Source of the DNA: Tumebacillus_A lipolyticus
GTDB taxonomy: Bacteria; Bacillota; Bacilli; Tumebacillales; Tumebacillaceae
Direction: 5' to 3'
NCBI RefSeq assembly: GCF_042682745.1
Contig: NZ_JBHUIO010000011.1
Coordinates: 124,001 to 188,000 of the forward strand
Length of the DNA: 64,000 bases
In this document: one piece after another, positions 17,452 through 25,975 of the stretch
Layout: every line of letters begins with the position of its first letter
Numbering within the stretch: position 1 is the first letter of the stretch
Notes under the pieces: generated by a model
Told to the model about the DNA's origin: nothing
Database searches by the model: none
What the model saw: the letters and a program-made list of their open reading frames with translations, nothing else
Program-made: the position numbers and the translations under genes

Positions 17452-17988
17452 TTACTTCCCCAACTCGCTCTCATCATACACCGCAACCCAGCCATCCTTG
17501 CTCTCAAAAATGCGAATCGCCTTCACCTTGCGCAACTCCGTCAGGGTGAACCAGTGACGCGTATTCGTCGGCACGGAGATCAGGTCGCCCGGGTACAGGA
17601 ACACGTCATAGTACGTGTCATCGTTCGGCCCTTTCAGCGTGAAGATCGCCTCGCCATCGACGATGAAACGAACTTCGTCCTCCGTGTGATGATGCTCGTC
17701 TTTAAACTTGGTCAGCAGGTCTTCCAAGTTGGGCGTCTGGTCGGACAGCACGACGATGTCGGACGATTTGTACCCTCGCTTCTCCGACAGGGCGTCGATC
17801 TCCGGGCGGAACGTGTCGAGGATCGCCGCTTGCAGCTCAGAGGTCACCTGGTAGTCTTCTTTCAGCTCGGTCGGGAGCTTCGAGATGTCCCAATGTTCGT
17901 AGACGATCCCTTGCGTGTTCAGGTAGGCAGAGACTTGTTCAACACCTTCGATGCGTTCGTTCGATTCAACAAAGCGGATGGACGGCAT
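17452..17988 (-). CDS. mtnD: acireductone dioxygenase
   Basis: This 178-residue cupin enzyme oxidises acireductone (1,2-dihydroxy-3-keto-5-methylthiopentene) in methionine salvage. The metal ligands are in HHHTEDEVRFIVDGE (about residues 99-112) and the His of NTRHWF (about 142). With Fe the product is the methionine precursor KMTB; with Ni it is an off-pathway acid. The ATG at 17988 follows GGAGGAAA; an in-frame ATG 8 codons upstream is not supported. It is the last gene of the mtnW-X-B-D operon, 48 bases after mtnB. A decayed partial copy lies at 15453-15573. Confidence 0.95.
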   Translation of the reverse strand: MPSIRFVESNERIEGVEQVSAYLNTQGIVYEHWDISKLPTELKEDYQVTSELQAAILDTFRPEIDALSEKRGYKSSDIVVLSDQTPNLEDLLTKFKDEHHHTEDEVRFIVDGEAIFTLKGPNDDTYYDVFLYPGDLISVPTNTRHWFTLTELRKVKAIRIFESKDGWVAVYDESELGK

Positions 17989-18036
17989 GCGATTTCCTCC
18001 TCTGTGGTTCAATTCCCTGGTTATCTTTGATTCGCT

Positions 18037-18714
18037 CTACAGCGCGTTTGCAACGGCGAGCTGTGCTGCATTGCCGGAGCGCAAGAATTGCTGGTACAGG
18101 AACTGGTATTGGAACATAAACTCGAAAGCTTGGACGTGGCGCTTCGCTGCCGCCACATCTTCGCCCCAAGCGTAGATGCCATGCTTGCGGATCAGGACGC
18201 CCGGCACGCGCGGGTCGAGGCGCTTGCCGATCTCGGCTGCCAGTTTCGGAATATCGGCAAAATTCTCAACGATCGGCACCTCGATCGTCGCGCCCTCTTC
18301 CCAGATGTTCAGCCCTTTGATCAGCTCCATGTCGGTGATGGTCACCGAGCCTTGCTCCGCATACACCTCGGAGATCAGGTTGTTGTAGATCGTGTGCACG
18401 TGCAACACCGCGCCTGCCCCCGCCCCGATCTTCTTGTACACTTCGGCGTGTACCAGCGTCTCGGCAGACGGCTTGAGCGAAGTCGGTTCGAGCGCCTTGG
18501 AGTCCCCGTCGACAAACAGGATGTCGTGGATGGTCAGGCTCTCTTTGTCACGGCCGCTGGCGGTCACGCCAAACATCAAAGGATCTTGATTCAGCTTGAC
18601 AGACAGGTTGCCGCTGGTCGCTGGGAACCAGCCTTTTTCCGCAAAGTTTCTCGACACGTTCACCAACTGTTCCGCGATGCGGAAACGATCTTCTTGAAAA
18701 AATGTTTGGCTCAT
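18037..18714 (-). CDS. mtnB: methylthioribulose-1-phosphate dehydratase
   Basis: A 225-residue class II aldolase-fold enzyme that dehydrates 5-methylthioribulose-1-phosphate to the 2,3-diketo phosphate. ATSGNLSVKLNQD lies near the N-terminus. The Zn ligands are in VLHVHTIYNN (about residues 105-112) and RKHGIYAWG (about 176). It starts with MSQTFF at 18714, overlapping the mtnX stop as ATGA, which indicates translational coupling. A longer in-frame upstream extension has no ribosome site. Confidence 0.95.
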   Translation of the reverse strand: MSQTFFQEDRFRIAEQLVNVSRNFAEKGWFPATSGNLSVKLNQDPLMFGVTASGRDKESLTIHDILFVDGDSKALEPTSLKPSAETLVHAEVYKKIGAGAGAVLHVHTIYNNLISEVYAEQGSVTITDMELIKGLNIWEEGATIEVPIVENFADIPKLAAEIGKRLDPRVPGVLIRKHGIYAWGEDVAAAKRHVQAFEFMFQYQFLYQQFLRSGNAAQLAVANAL

Positions 18715-19391
18715 GACAGAACCTCCTCCTTCAGTTTGTCGATCAAGTCTTGCAAGGCGCTGATGCAATCGTAAAAAGTTGCAAACTCCGCATGCGGCAG
18801 GTCGAGCTCCTGACATTTCTGCAAGAGCAGCGCGCGGGCCAACACGAAGTCTGCCTGCTTGGCCGCCTGCAGATCGGTGATGGAGTCGCCGATCACCACT
18901 TTGAACGTCCGCTCGTCTGGAAACTTGCGCAGCACGGACGGCTTGCACATCCCACAGCCGTTTTCGCACTGCTCATCACAGCTGTGCGGCCAGAGGATCT
19001 CGATGTTCTCGCCCGCAAAACTGCTTCCGTTGCAGTAGATCGGGTTCTCGATCTGATAGGGAGCGAGCAGGGGCAGGACGAAAAAGTCGATGCCGCCGCT
19101 CGTCACCCAAAAGTCGATGTTCCGCTCTTGGCAAAAGGTGAGGAATTCAGGAAACCCTGGGCGAATCGCCGCAACTTCTGCCGCGTAGCTTGCGATCTCC
19201 TCCCGCTTGTCGGAGGAGATGCCGGCGAACAGTTGTCCGACGCCGCTTTGGATCGTAACCTCTTGTCCAAGAATTTGATCCTTTATCGCCTCCCAACCGG
19301 GCGCGCCGAACTGCTCCATGATCGTGATGATCATGTCCCGCTCGGTGATCGTGCCGTCAAAATCACAGAAGATCGCGATCGATTTGCTCAT
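18711..19391 (-). CDS. mtnX: HK-MTPenyl-1-P phosphatase
   Basis: A 226-residue HAD-family phosphatase that removes phosphate from 2-hydroxy-3-keto-5-methylthiopentenyl-1-phosphate, making acireductone. Motif I is FCDFDGTITERD (residues 8-19), motif II FWVTSGG, and motif III/IV FKVVIGDSITDLQAAKQADF. A Cys-rich insertion (HSCDEQCENGCGMCKPS, about 136-152) is characteristic of MtnX. It lies between mtnW (38 bases upstream) and mtnB (4-base overlap). Confidence 0.95.
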   Translation of the reverse strand: MSKSIAIFCDFDGTITERDMIITIMEQFGAPGWEAIKDQILGQEVTIQSGVGQLFAGISSDKREEIASYAAEVAAIRPGFPEFLTFCQERNIDFWVTSGGIDFFVLPLLAPYQIENPIYCNGSSFAGENIEILWPHSCDEQCENGCGMCKPSVLRKFPDERTFKVVIGDSITDLQAAKQADFVLARALLLQKCQELDLPHAEFATFYDCISALQDLIDKLKEEVLS

Positions 19392-19429
19392 GATAGTCTG
19401 ACTCCTTCGCTTTCAATTTCGCTCTGAAT

Positions 19430-20662
19430 CTATCGAGTGCTCGGGTTGCCCCACAGTGTAAGCGCGGTGCGCAATTCCTCCGATGTCTCTGCCGCCTCGG
19501 TCAGCGTTCGCCCGGCTACCACCGCTTCGATCGCCGCCCCAAAAGCGCGTCCACCTGCTGCCGCCCCTTGCGGATGTCCGTGAATGCCGCCGCCGGCGTT
19601 GATGATCTGGTCGTTGCCGAGGTCTTCGTACAAGAACGGCACCAACCCCGGGTGGATGCCAGCTGACGGAACGGGAAATGACCGATGCACGCCGCTCTGC
19701 TCTTCGCGCAAGGCGGAGGCGATCTTCAGCGTCTCCGCTCGTTCGAGCGCGACCGAACCGTAGGCGGAAGGGTAGAGCACAAAATCTGCTCCTGCCGCCC
19801 GCATCAGCTTGCCGAGCAACACCGGAGCTGCAATCCCGTACTGTGCGGAAGGGTACATCGCACCTGCAAGCGCCGGATGCGCCATGATCGGGACTGTGAT
19901 CGCCCGATCGGCAGCCAATCGATGCAGCACGTCATACCCGTAGGTCAGCACGTTGAGCAGGAGCGCGCTGGCGCCTGCGTCCACCGCCCGCTTCGCCTTG
20001 TCAAAAATCTCGGTGACCGGCCCGGTCAGGTTGGCCGCGTAGAGCGTGTGCTTTCCGGTCTGTTCGCTCGCCCGCTCTACCGCTTTCCGACACGCTTCGA
20101 TCCGCTGTTCAAACGGAGCGTACGTCTCGTCAAAAAAGATCTCATCATCCTTCACCAAGTCGACGCCGCCGAGCGCCTGTTGGTAGAACGCTTCTGCCAG
20201 CGCATCGATGTCATAGCCGATCACCGACTTGAAGATGCTCATCAACAGCGGGCGATCCTGCACGCCAAGCTGTTGGCGAATTCCGTCGATCCCATATTTC
20301 GGACCGGGAAACTGCTGGCGAAACCGTTCGGGCAGCTGCAGGTCGAGGAGCCTGATCTGACCGTCCATCGACAGCTTGCCGAACACGGAGGTGAGCAGCG
20401 CCGGGACATCTGGCGTGAAGTTGATCGTCGGATAGGCGATGGTCAGCAGCGCTGCGCTTTGACCATCCGCCCCTCCCCCGATCTCCTCTGCCGCCACGAC
20501 ATGGCCGAGATGCTTTTGCATCGACTCTTTGCGCGCTTCCGGAAGGTCGGTCCACGAGCCGACCGTCAGGCCGACCGCGATCCCTTGCGCTTTTTTCTGC
20601 CAATCTGTGCCTGGCTTGCCGTGAGCCAGATAGGTGACGTGGACGAACTCAGGTGCGTTCAC
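19430..20662 (-). CDS. mtnW: diketo-methylthiopentyl-1-P enolase (RuBisCO-like protein)
   Basis: A 410-residue RuBisCO-like enolase of the Bacillus-type salvage route. It enolises 2,3-diketo-5-methylthiopentyl-1-phosphate. GGVDLVKDDEIFFDE (around residue 170) contains the lysine that becomes carbamylated plus two acidic Mg ligands. MAHPALAG and the C-terminal GGGIHGHPQGAAAGGRAFG are the other phosphate and active-site loops. The GTG at 20662 is preferred because AGGAGG is 9 bases upstream; an ATG at 20671 lies too close to it. First gene of the mtnWXBD operon, controlled by the SAM riboswitch at 20751-20859. Confidence 0.95.
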   Translation of the reverse strand: MNAPEFVHVTYLAHGKPGTDWQKKAQGIAVGLTVGSWTDLPEARKESMQKHLGHVVAAEEIGGGADGQSAALLTIAYPTINFTPDVPALLTSVFGKLSMDGQIRLLDLQLPERFRQQFPGPKYGIDGIRQQLGVQDRPLLMSIFKSVIGYDIDALAEAFYQQALGGVDLVKDDEIFFDETYAPFEQRIEACRKAVERASEQTGKHTLYAANLTGPVTEIFDKAKRAVDAGASALLLNVLTYGYDVLHRLAADRAITVPIMAHPALAGAMYPSAQYGIAAPVLLGKLMRAAGADFVLYPSAYGSVALERAETLKIASALREEQSGVHRSFPVPSAGIHPGLVPFLYEDLGNDQIINAGGGIHGHPQGAAAGGRAFGAAIEAVVAGRTLTEAAETSEELRTALTLWGNPSTR

Positions 20663-20695
20663 GAGGCACATCCTCCTCTATCGGTGTTTTTCCAA

Positions 20696-20729
20696 TATAA
20701 AAAGCCTCTTTCCATGTAAAGAAAGAGGC
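20696..20729 (-). terminator. expression-platform terminator of the SAM riboswitch
   Basis: GCCTCTTTC pairs with GAAAGAGGC (20721-20729 with 20704-20712), followed on the minus strand by TTTTTAT. It lies between the aptamer and mtnW. Part of the stem (GCCTCTT) can instead pair with AAGAGGC next to the aptamer, giving the antiterminator. Confidence 0.85.
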
Positions 20730-20750
20730 GCAGAAATTGATCTTCAGCCT

Positions 20751-20859
20751 CTTATCTTTCAGGATTCTTCCTGTAGGAATTAGCACCGTGTGATCATACG
20801 CTGATGAAAACCGGTTGCCGGGCATCGTAGGGCCAGTCCCTCCGCCTGCTCTGGATAAG
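20751..20859 (-). promoter_or_regulatory. SAM-I (S-box) riboswitch
   Basis: The minus-strand RNA begins CTTATCcAGAG and has the S-box core GGAGGGActGGCCC, GAtGCCcGGCAACC and GGTGCtAATTCC, then closes with GATAAG. These are the conserved P1, P2, J and P3 elements in the right order. When SAM is plentiful the downstream terminator forms and the mtn operon is off. Confidence 0.96.
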
Positions 20860-20893
20860 AGTTGTCATATATGTGTGAAAAGTTCTGTAGACG

Positions 20894-20922
20894 ATATTAC
20901 AGCTAACGACGGGCGGTGTCAA
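20894..20922 (-). promoter_or_regulatory. sigma-A promoter of the mtn operon
   Basis: On the minus strand: TTGACA (20922-20917), 17 bases, TAATAT (20899-20894), just upstream of the riboswitch. Confidence 0.85.
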
Positions 20923-20942
20923 TGACTTTTGCGAAAAATTGA

Positions 20943-22109
20943 TCAGAGGGAAATCCTGCACATCCGATCGACCGCTTCCTGCAATCGCGCCTCATCTGTC
21001 AGCAGGCCGACGCGCACATATCCTTCGCCGCTCGGGCCAAACCCGACCCCAGGTGCTACCATCACATGCGCCTGTTCGAGCAGCGTGTTGGCAAAATCGA
21101 CCGATTTGAACCCTTTGGGCACGGGCACCCAAGTGAAGAAGGAGCCACGCGGGGTCAAGACGTCCCACCCCGCCTCGCGCAACCCGCCGACAAACACGTC
21201 GCGGCGGCGCTGGTACGTCGCTGCCAGCTCGCGCACGCACTCCTGCGAAGAGCTGAGCGCGGTGACCGACGCGCGTTGGATGAACGCTGGCAACGAGACG
21301 TAGTAATGATCTTGGATCAGGTTGATCAGGCGGATCACCTCTTGGTTGCCCAGCGCAAAGCCCACGCGCCAGCCCGCCATGTTGTACGTTTTGGAGAGGG
21401 TGTAAAACTCGACGCCCACCTCTTTTGCGCCTGGCGTTTGCAGGAAGGACACCGGCTTCTCTCCATCAAACCCGATAGCGCCATAGGCGAAATCGGAGGC
21501 GACCACGATGTTGTTCTGCTCAGCAAACCGCACCGTGTCCTCGTAAAAGGCGCGCGGCGCAACAGCAGAGGTCGGATTGTTCGGATAGTTGAGGAACATC
21601 AACTTCGCTTGGGCCAGCTTGTCCGCCGGAATCTGGCTGTAGTCGGGCAGAAACGAGTTGTCGCGCAGCAGCGGCATCATCACCATCTCAGCGCCGGAGA
21701 GCGCCACACCCGACCAGTAGTCTGGATAGCCCGGGTCGGGCACCAAGCAGACATCTCCTCGATTGAGCAAGCATTGGGAGATCTCGACGAGCCCTGTCTT
21801 CCCGCCGAAGAGGATCGCCACCTCGGTCGCCGGATCGAGGTCGACATCATGCTCCGCCTTGTACCAGTCGGCGATCGCCTGCTTCAGCTCAAAGAGGCCG
21901 GAGAACGGCGGATAGCGATGGGTGATCGGATCGAGCACTTCCTGTCGCAACGACTCCACGATGTGCGCAGGCGTCGGCAGATCTGGATTGCCTTGACCGA
22001 GGTTGATCACATCGTGACCTTGGGCGATGGAGGCGTTAACCTTTGCGACCATCGTCGAAAAAAATTGGGTGGGCAGTCCGCGCAGGCGGTCGGCCGATTG
22101 TATGTTCAT
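20943..22109 (-). CDS. mtnE: class I aminotransferase, methionine salvage type
   Basis: A 388-residue PLP enzyme of aminotransferase fold type I. LNYPNNPTSAVAP carries the cofactor-binding Asn, ASDFAYG the pyridine-ring Asp, and YTLSKTYNMAGWRVGF the Schiff-base lysine. GYVRVGLLTDEARL near the end holds the carboxylate-binding Arg. Next to mtnWXBD it most likely makes methionine from KMTB (MtnE/YkrV-like), but class I enzymes overlap in specificity. It ends before the operon promoter and so is not under this riboswitch; its own promoter lies beyond 22109. No mtnK or mtnA is in the window. Confidence 0.85.
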   Translation of the reverse strand: MNIQSADRLRGLPTQFFSTMVAKVNASIAQGHDVINLGQGNPDLPTPAHIVESLRQEVLDPITHRYPPFSGLFELKQAIADWYKAEHDVDLDPATEVAILFGGKTGLVEISQCLLNRGDVCLVPDPGYPDYWSGVALSGAEMVMMPLLRDNSFLPDYSQIPADKLAQAKLMFLNYPNNPTSAVAPRAFYEDTVRFAEQNNIVVASDFAYGAIGFDGEKPVSFLQTPGAKEVGVEFYTLSKTYNMAGWRVGFALGNQEVIRLINLIQDHYYVSLPAFIQRASVTALSSSQECVRELAATYQRRRDVFVGGLREAGWDVLTPRGSFFTWVPVPKGFKSVDFANTLLEQAHVMVAPGVGFGPSGEGYVRVGLLTDEARLQEAVDRMCRISL

Positions 22110-22237
22110 GGGTGAATACCCCTTTCTGAAAAAATAAATCGCTCGCTACATACTATACGACGAGTTGAAATCGAAAGACAAGTCAAAAAATGAGCGAGCA
22201 ACCTGACAGTTCTGTGCGCTTCGCTCAGATATGCGCG

Positions 22238-22276
22238 CAAAAAGAGGCTGTTGAACAGGTCAACAGCCTCTTTTCG
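22238..22276 (-). terminator. Rho-independent terminator
   Basis: A 14-bp stem AAAGAGGCTGTTGA with its complement (22241-22254 and 22260-22273), followed on the minus strand by TTTTT. It ends the cadC-cadA-lipoprotein transcript. Confidence 0.85.
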
Positions 22277-22279
22277 CCA

Positions 22280-22882
22280 TTAGGAAGGCATCGGCGTGGG
22301 GGTAGGTTTCGCATAGCCTTTTTTGTATTTTTCATCGATGTAGGTGCGAATCTCTTTGACCGTTTTGCCCTCTTCTTTCATCTCCGCCGCTTTCAGCGCG
22401 ATGTTCATGCAGGTGTCGCAACGGGTGCCGTGGTCGTCCCAGACCACCACGCCATCTGGGCGCACATCGCGAACGAAGCACTCCGCGTTGCTCATATGCC
22501 CTGCGTGCTCGCCGCATCCGCAGTAGCAGGGGATGTATTGCAGGATGTCCACATTTTCGACAGCCGCTTTATACGAGTCTTTCATTTTGGCGTTTTTGTT
22601 CATCAGGAAAGCGGGGAGGCTCGTCTTGTTTGCCGTCGCCTCCTGCAGGTCGCCGATCGTCGTCAGCTTGACAGACTCGCCAACTTTCAGCGTTTTGTAC
22701 GCTTCTGCTTGTGCACCGGCAGGGTGTCCGGTGCTGCCGCTTCCGCCGTTGTTCGTCGCAGGATGATCATGCCCTGCATGCTCATCGTTCTGCGCGGTCT
22801 TCTCCGTTGTACCACAGCCTGTCGCGACCGTGAGGGTCAACAGGCTGGCAACCATGATCTTGGTCAACTTTTTCATCGTCAC
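22280..22882 (-). CDS. PCYCGC-motif lipoprotein
   Basis: A 200-residue lipoprotein. The N-terminus is a signal sequence ending in a lipobox (TVATGCGTT). A His/Asp-rich linker (DEHAGHDHPATNN) follows, then a folded part with IPCYCGCGEHAGHMS (about residues 115-130), the motif naming this family, and further Cys in AECFV and RCDTCMN. The Cys and His content suggests metal or haem binding at the outer membrane face. It starts 27 bases after cadA, so it is likely induced with it by Cd/Zn/Pb. A GTG (22882) and an ATG (22876) are both possible starts behind AGGAGG. Confidence 0.85.
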   Translation of the reverse strand: MTMKKLTKIMVASLLTLTVATGCGTTEKTAQNDEHAGHDHPATNNGGSGSTGHPAGAQAEAYKTLKVGESVKLTTIGDLQEATANKTSLPAFLMNKNAKMKDSYKAAVENVDILQYIPCYCGCGEHAGHMSNAECFVRDVRPDGVVVWDDHGTRCDTCMNIALKAAEMKEEGKTVKEIRTYIDEKYKKGYAKPTPTPMPS

Positions 22883-22909
22883 TGCTTCCTCCTGCTTTGT
22901 GGGAATCCT

Positions 22910-25369
22910 TTATCGAACTCTGATCAATCTCATGCCGTTCAAGATGACGAGCAGCGCCGCTCCTGTATCTGCAAACACGGCCATCCAAAGGTTGGAAAGA
23001 CCTGCGATGGTCAGCAGTAAGAAAGCGAGCTTGACAAGCAAGGAAAACCAGATGTTTTGTTTGATGATGCGCAGCGCAATGCGGCTGAGCCGAACGGTGA
23101 ACGGCAATTTCCCGATGTCATCCGACATCAAGACGATGTCTGCTGTCTCCAGCGCAATATCCGTCCCTGCTCCCCCCATCGCGATTCCGATGTCTGACGC
23201 TGCTAGCGCGGGTGAGTCGTTGATGCCATCACCGACCATCGCGACAAGTCGATGACGCTGTTTCAGTTCGGAGATGCGCTCCAATTTTTGCTCGGGAAGC
23301 TGATCTCCGTGGTATTCGTTGATGCCCACTTCTTGCGCGATCGCTTTGGCGATGCGGGCATGATCCCCCGTCAGCATCACCGCATGTGCGATGCCAGCGC
23401 GGCGTAAACTTTTGATCGTCGCTTCGCTCTCCTCGCGGACCGTGTCCGCAACTGCGATCAGCCCGACGACGTTTTGCTCGTCCCCGATCAGCATCACGGT
23501 GCGCCCCTGGTCGTGCTGAACCGACAGGATCGTCTTCAGCCTGTCGATCCCCGAGTAGCCGAGCGACTCAAACCATGAGGGCTTGCCGATGCGATAGAGG
23601 ATGTTGTCGATGCGAGCTTCCGCCCCTTTGCCAGCGTGCGCTTGGAAGTTTTGCACCGGCAGCGCGCGGATGCCTTTTTGTTCTCCGTAGCTTGTGATCG
23701 CACGAGCTAGCGGATGTTCGGAGCGCGCTTCGATCGAGGCGGCCACCGTCAGCAGCCGCTCGTCGCCAAAGCTGTCGAGCGGTTCGAGAAAGACGACCAC
23801 CGGCTTGCCTTTGGTCAGCGTTCCGGTCTTGTCGAACGCGATCGCCCGAATCTGTCCCATCTTCTCAAGGAACGAACCGCCTTTGATCAGCACGCCTCGC
23901 TTCGCCGCATTGCCGATGGCTGCGACGATGGAGACCGGCGTGGAGATGACGAGCGCGCATGGGCAGGCGATGACGAGCAGCGCCAGCGCGCGGTAGATCC
24001 AGTCGCCATAAGGATCTCCGGTGAACATCGGCGGAAAGATCGCGATCAGCACGGCAAGCAGCACGACGATCGGCGTGTAGTAGGCGGCGAAGCGGTCGAC
24101 AAACTGTTGCGAAGGCGCTTTTTGGTCTTGCGCCTCTTCCACCAAGTATATCATGCGGTTTAGTGTGGAATCTTCAACTTTTTTGGTCACAATCACTTCC
24201 AGCCCGCCCGTCTCGTTGAGCGTTCCGGCAAACACTTCATCGCCTAGCTGCTTCAATACAGGGATCGACTCGCCGGTGACCGGCGCTTGGTTGACGGTGG
24301 AAGCGCCCGCTTCCACACGCCCGTCCATCGGAATGCGCTCACCGGGGCGGACGATGATCAGATCCCCGATCTGCAGATCATCGACGGCGATCACCCGCTC
24401 CGACCCATCTCGTCTCACCAGCGCCTCTTTCGGGGCAAAGCCGATCAGCGAGCGGATCGAGCGGCGCGTGCGCTCCATCGTGTTCGCTTGCAACCAGTTG
24501 CCGACCGAGAAGAGGAAGACGACGGTCGCTCCCTCCGACCATTCGCCGATCGCAGCCGCACCGATCGCGGCGACGGTCATCAGGAAATTCATGTCGAGCG
24601 TGAAGGATTTTAACGCGTAAAATCCAGCTCGTGCCGCATAAAAGCCTCCGGAGAGGATGGCGATCAGGTAGAGGACGATCGAGGTCGTCTCATTCCAGCC
24701 GCCAAATTCGACGATCAGACCTGCTCCTAGAAACAGGCCGGAGATGGCGGTCAGCACAGTTCGCTTGTATGTTTCCCAAAAAGCGGGCTTGGCGCTCGTG
24801 CCCTCGCCCTGCACCGGAACGTCAGGCTGCTCAAGCGTAGTCTGCAGGACGGTCGCCCGATACCCCACATCTCTTACCGTCTTTTGAATCGATTCGAGCG
24901 ATGCGTTGTGAACAACTACCATCTTGGTCGTGCTGAAGCTGACTTGCACTTCGCGCACCCCATCCAGCTTGCCCATCACCCGCTGTACGGTGCGCGCGCA
25001 CTCGCCGCAGTCCATGCCGTCCACCTGAAAGACGGAGCGCGCTTCACCCGCTCTTAGATCTGCAGAGGACTCTCGCCGCTCTGCCCCATCGGGAAGCAAG
25101 GTGAGCTCCTCAAACGCAGATGAGTCTGAACAGCAGGTGTCGCCTGTAGAGCAGCAGCTGCTAGCTCCCGCAGTCTGGTCGCTCCCTCGCTCCGGCGCAC
25201 AGCATGAACCACCATGTGCATGATCGTGCCCGTGTTCATACCCGTGTTCATACCCGTGTTCATGCCCGTGTTCATGCCCGTGATCGTGTTCATGATCGTG
25301 CTCATGATTGTGTTCATGCTTCTGTTCATGATCGTGCTCAGGGTTCCCGTTCCCATGTTTGTGATTCAA
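22910..25369 (-). CDS. cadA: Cd/Zn/Pb-exporting P1B-type ATPase
   Basis: An 819-residue P1B-2 ATPase pumping divalent soft metals out of the cytoplasm. Residues 1-55 are an extreme His-rich tail of HEHDH/HEHGH repeats, followed by Cys pairs (GGSCCAP, SSCCSTGDTCC). An HMA domain with GMDCGEC lies at about 115-180. Eight membrane helices follow. The ion site is ACPCALV (about 468), the phosphorylation site DKTGTLTKG (about 511), and the hinge is GDGINDSPALAASDIG. A TTG start follows GAGGAGGAG. It lies 29 bases after cadC in the same operon. The long His tail probably buffers Zn or Cd. CPC without a Cu-type signature argues against a copper pump. Confidence 0.93.
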   Translation of the reverse strand: MNHKHGNGNPEHDHEQKHEHNHEHDHEHDHGHEHGHEHGYEHGYEHGHDHAHGGSCCAPERGSDQTAGASSCCSTGDTCCSDSSAFEELTLLPDGAERRESSADLRAGEARSVFQVDGMDCGECARTVQRVMGKLDGVREVQVSFSTTKMVVVHNASLESIQKTVRDVGYRATVLQTTLEQPDVPVQGEGTSAKPAFWETYKRTVLTAISGLFLGAGLIVEFGGWNETTSIVLYLIAILSGGFYAARAGFYALKSFTLDMNFLMTVAAIGAAAIGEWSEGATVVFLFSVGNWLQANTMERTRRSIRSLIGFAPKEALVRRDGSERVIAVDDLQIGDLIIVRPGERIPMDGRVEAGASTVNQAPVTGESIPVLKQLGDEVFAGTLNETGGLEVIVTKKVEDSTLNRMIYLVEEAQDQKAPSQQFVDRFAAYYTPIVVLLAVLIAIFPPMFTGDPYGDWIYRALALLVIACPCALVISTPVSIVAAIGNAAKRGVLIKGGSFLEKMGQIRAIAFDKTGTLTKGKPVVVFLEPLDSFGDERLLTVAASIEARSEHPLARAITSYGEQKGIRALPVQNFQAHAGKGAEARIDNILYRIGKPSWFESLGYSGIDRLKTILSVQHDQGRTVMLIGDEQNVVGLIAVADTVREESEATIKSLRRAGIAHAVMLTGDHARIAKAIAQEVGINEYHGDQLPEQKLERISELKQRHRLVAMVGDGINDSPALAASDIGIAMGGAGTDIALETADIVLMSDDIGKLPFTVRLSRIALRIIKQNIWFSLLVKLAFLLLTIAGLSNLWMAVFADTGAALLVILNGMRLIRVR

Positions 25370-25398
25370 GGCGAATCTCCTCCTCTCCGAAAGGTGAT

Positions 25399-25773
25399 CT
25401 AGCGGTGAGAAACGTGTTCGAGGCCCGTGTTGAAAAGCGTGAGGATATGGTGATCATCGATGCTGTAATAGGCGATGCGGCCCTCTTTGCGGCGCTTGAT
25501 CGTCCGCAGATTGCGCAAGGTGCGCAACTGGTGCGAGACGGCAGACTGCGTCATGCCGAGGACTGCTGCCAGATCGCAGACGCACATCTCCTCCTGCATC
25601 AGCGCATGGATGATCTTCAGACGTGTCGAGTCACCCAGCGCCTGAAAGATCGAGGCCAACTCAACCACCTGCTCTACCGGCAGCTCCGCCGCTTTCACCC
25701 GCTCCACCGTGTCTTCATGAATCACATTGCAACAGGCTGTCTCCACCTTCGATTCCGCTTGTTTTGCGTCCAT
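25399..25773 (-). CDS. cadC: ArsR/SmtB-type metal sensor (CadC-like)
   Basis: A 124-residue winged-helix repressor. ETACCNVIHEDTVERVK near the N-terminus and EMCVCDLAAVLGMTQSAVSHQ (helix alpha-4 region) give Cys pairs placed like the alpha3N Cd/Pb site of CadC. The recognition helix is TQSAVSHQLRTLRNL and the wing is RKEGRIAYYSID. Metal binding releases it from the operator. The ATG at 25773 has GAGGAGGAAGGC upstream; a longer frame to 25896 would run through the promoter and operator. It is followed by cadA and the PCYCGC lipoprotein gene. Confidence 0.92.
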   Translation of the reverse strand: MDAKQAESKVETACCNVIHEDTVERVKAAELPVEQVVELASIFQALGDSTRLKIIHALMQEEMCVCDLAAVLGMTQSAVSHQLRTLRNLRTIKRRKEGRIAYYSIDDHHILTLFNTGLEHVSHR

Positions 25774-25795
25774 TTGCCTTCCTCCTCGTACATTC

Positions 25796-25866
25796 AACAT
25801 ATGTATATATATGATCATTTGTTCATACGTTTTCCATAACATATCGCACTTGTCCTCCACTGTCAA
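25796..25866 (-). promoter_or_regulatory. cad promoter and likely CadC operator
   Basis: On the minus strand: TTGACA (25866-25861), 17 bases, TATGTT (25843-25838). Downstream, 25796-25823 holds an imperfect AT-rich inverted repeat (AACATATG ... CATTTGTT on the plus strand), placed from about +8, like SmtB/ArsR-family operators. Confidence 0.7.
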
Positions 25867-25975
25867 TGCACGTCTATTTTTTTCCTCGACGAGCAAAAAT
25901 CAGCAACTGCGGAATGCTTGTACGCCAACCGTTTCGTAGGATGATCATAAAAGAGAAAAAGGAGGTATTTTGCAA

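Noticed and set aside
19685..20719. 344-codon frame opposite mtnW
   Set aside because: Antisense shadow of a high-GC gene; it also runs through the riboswitch terminator.
25210..25360. Short tandem repeats as a CRISPR-like array
   Set aside because: The repeats (CATG/TTCATG-type) are the His-rich coding part of cadA. There are no spacers.
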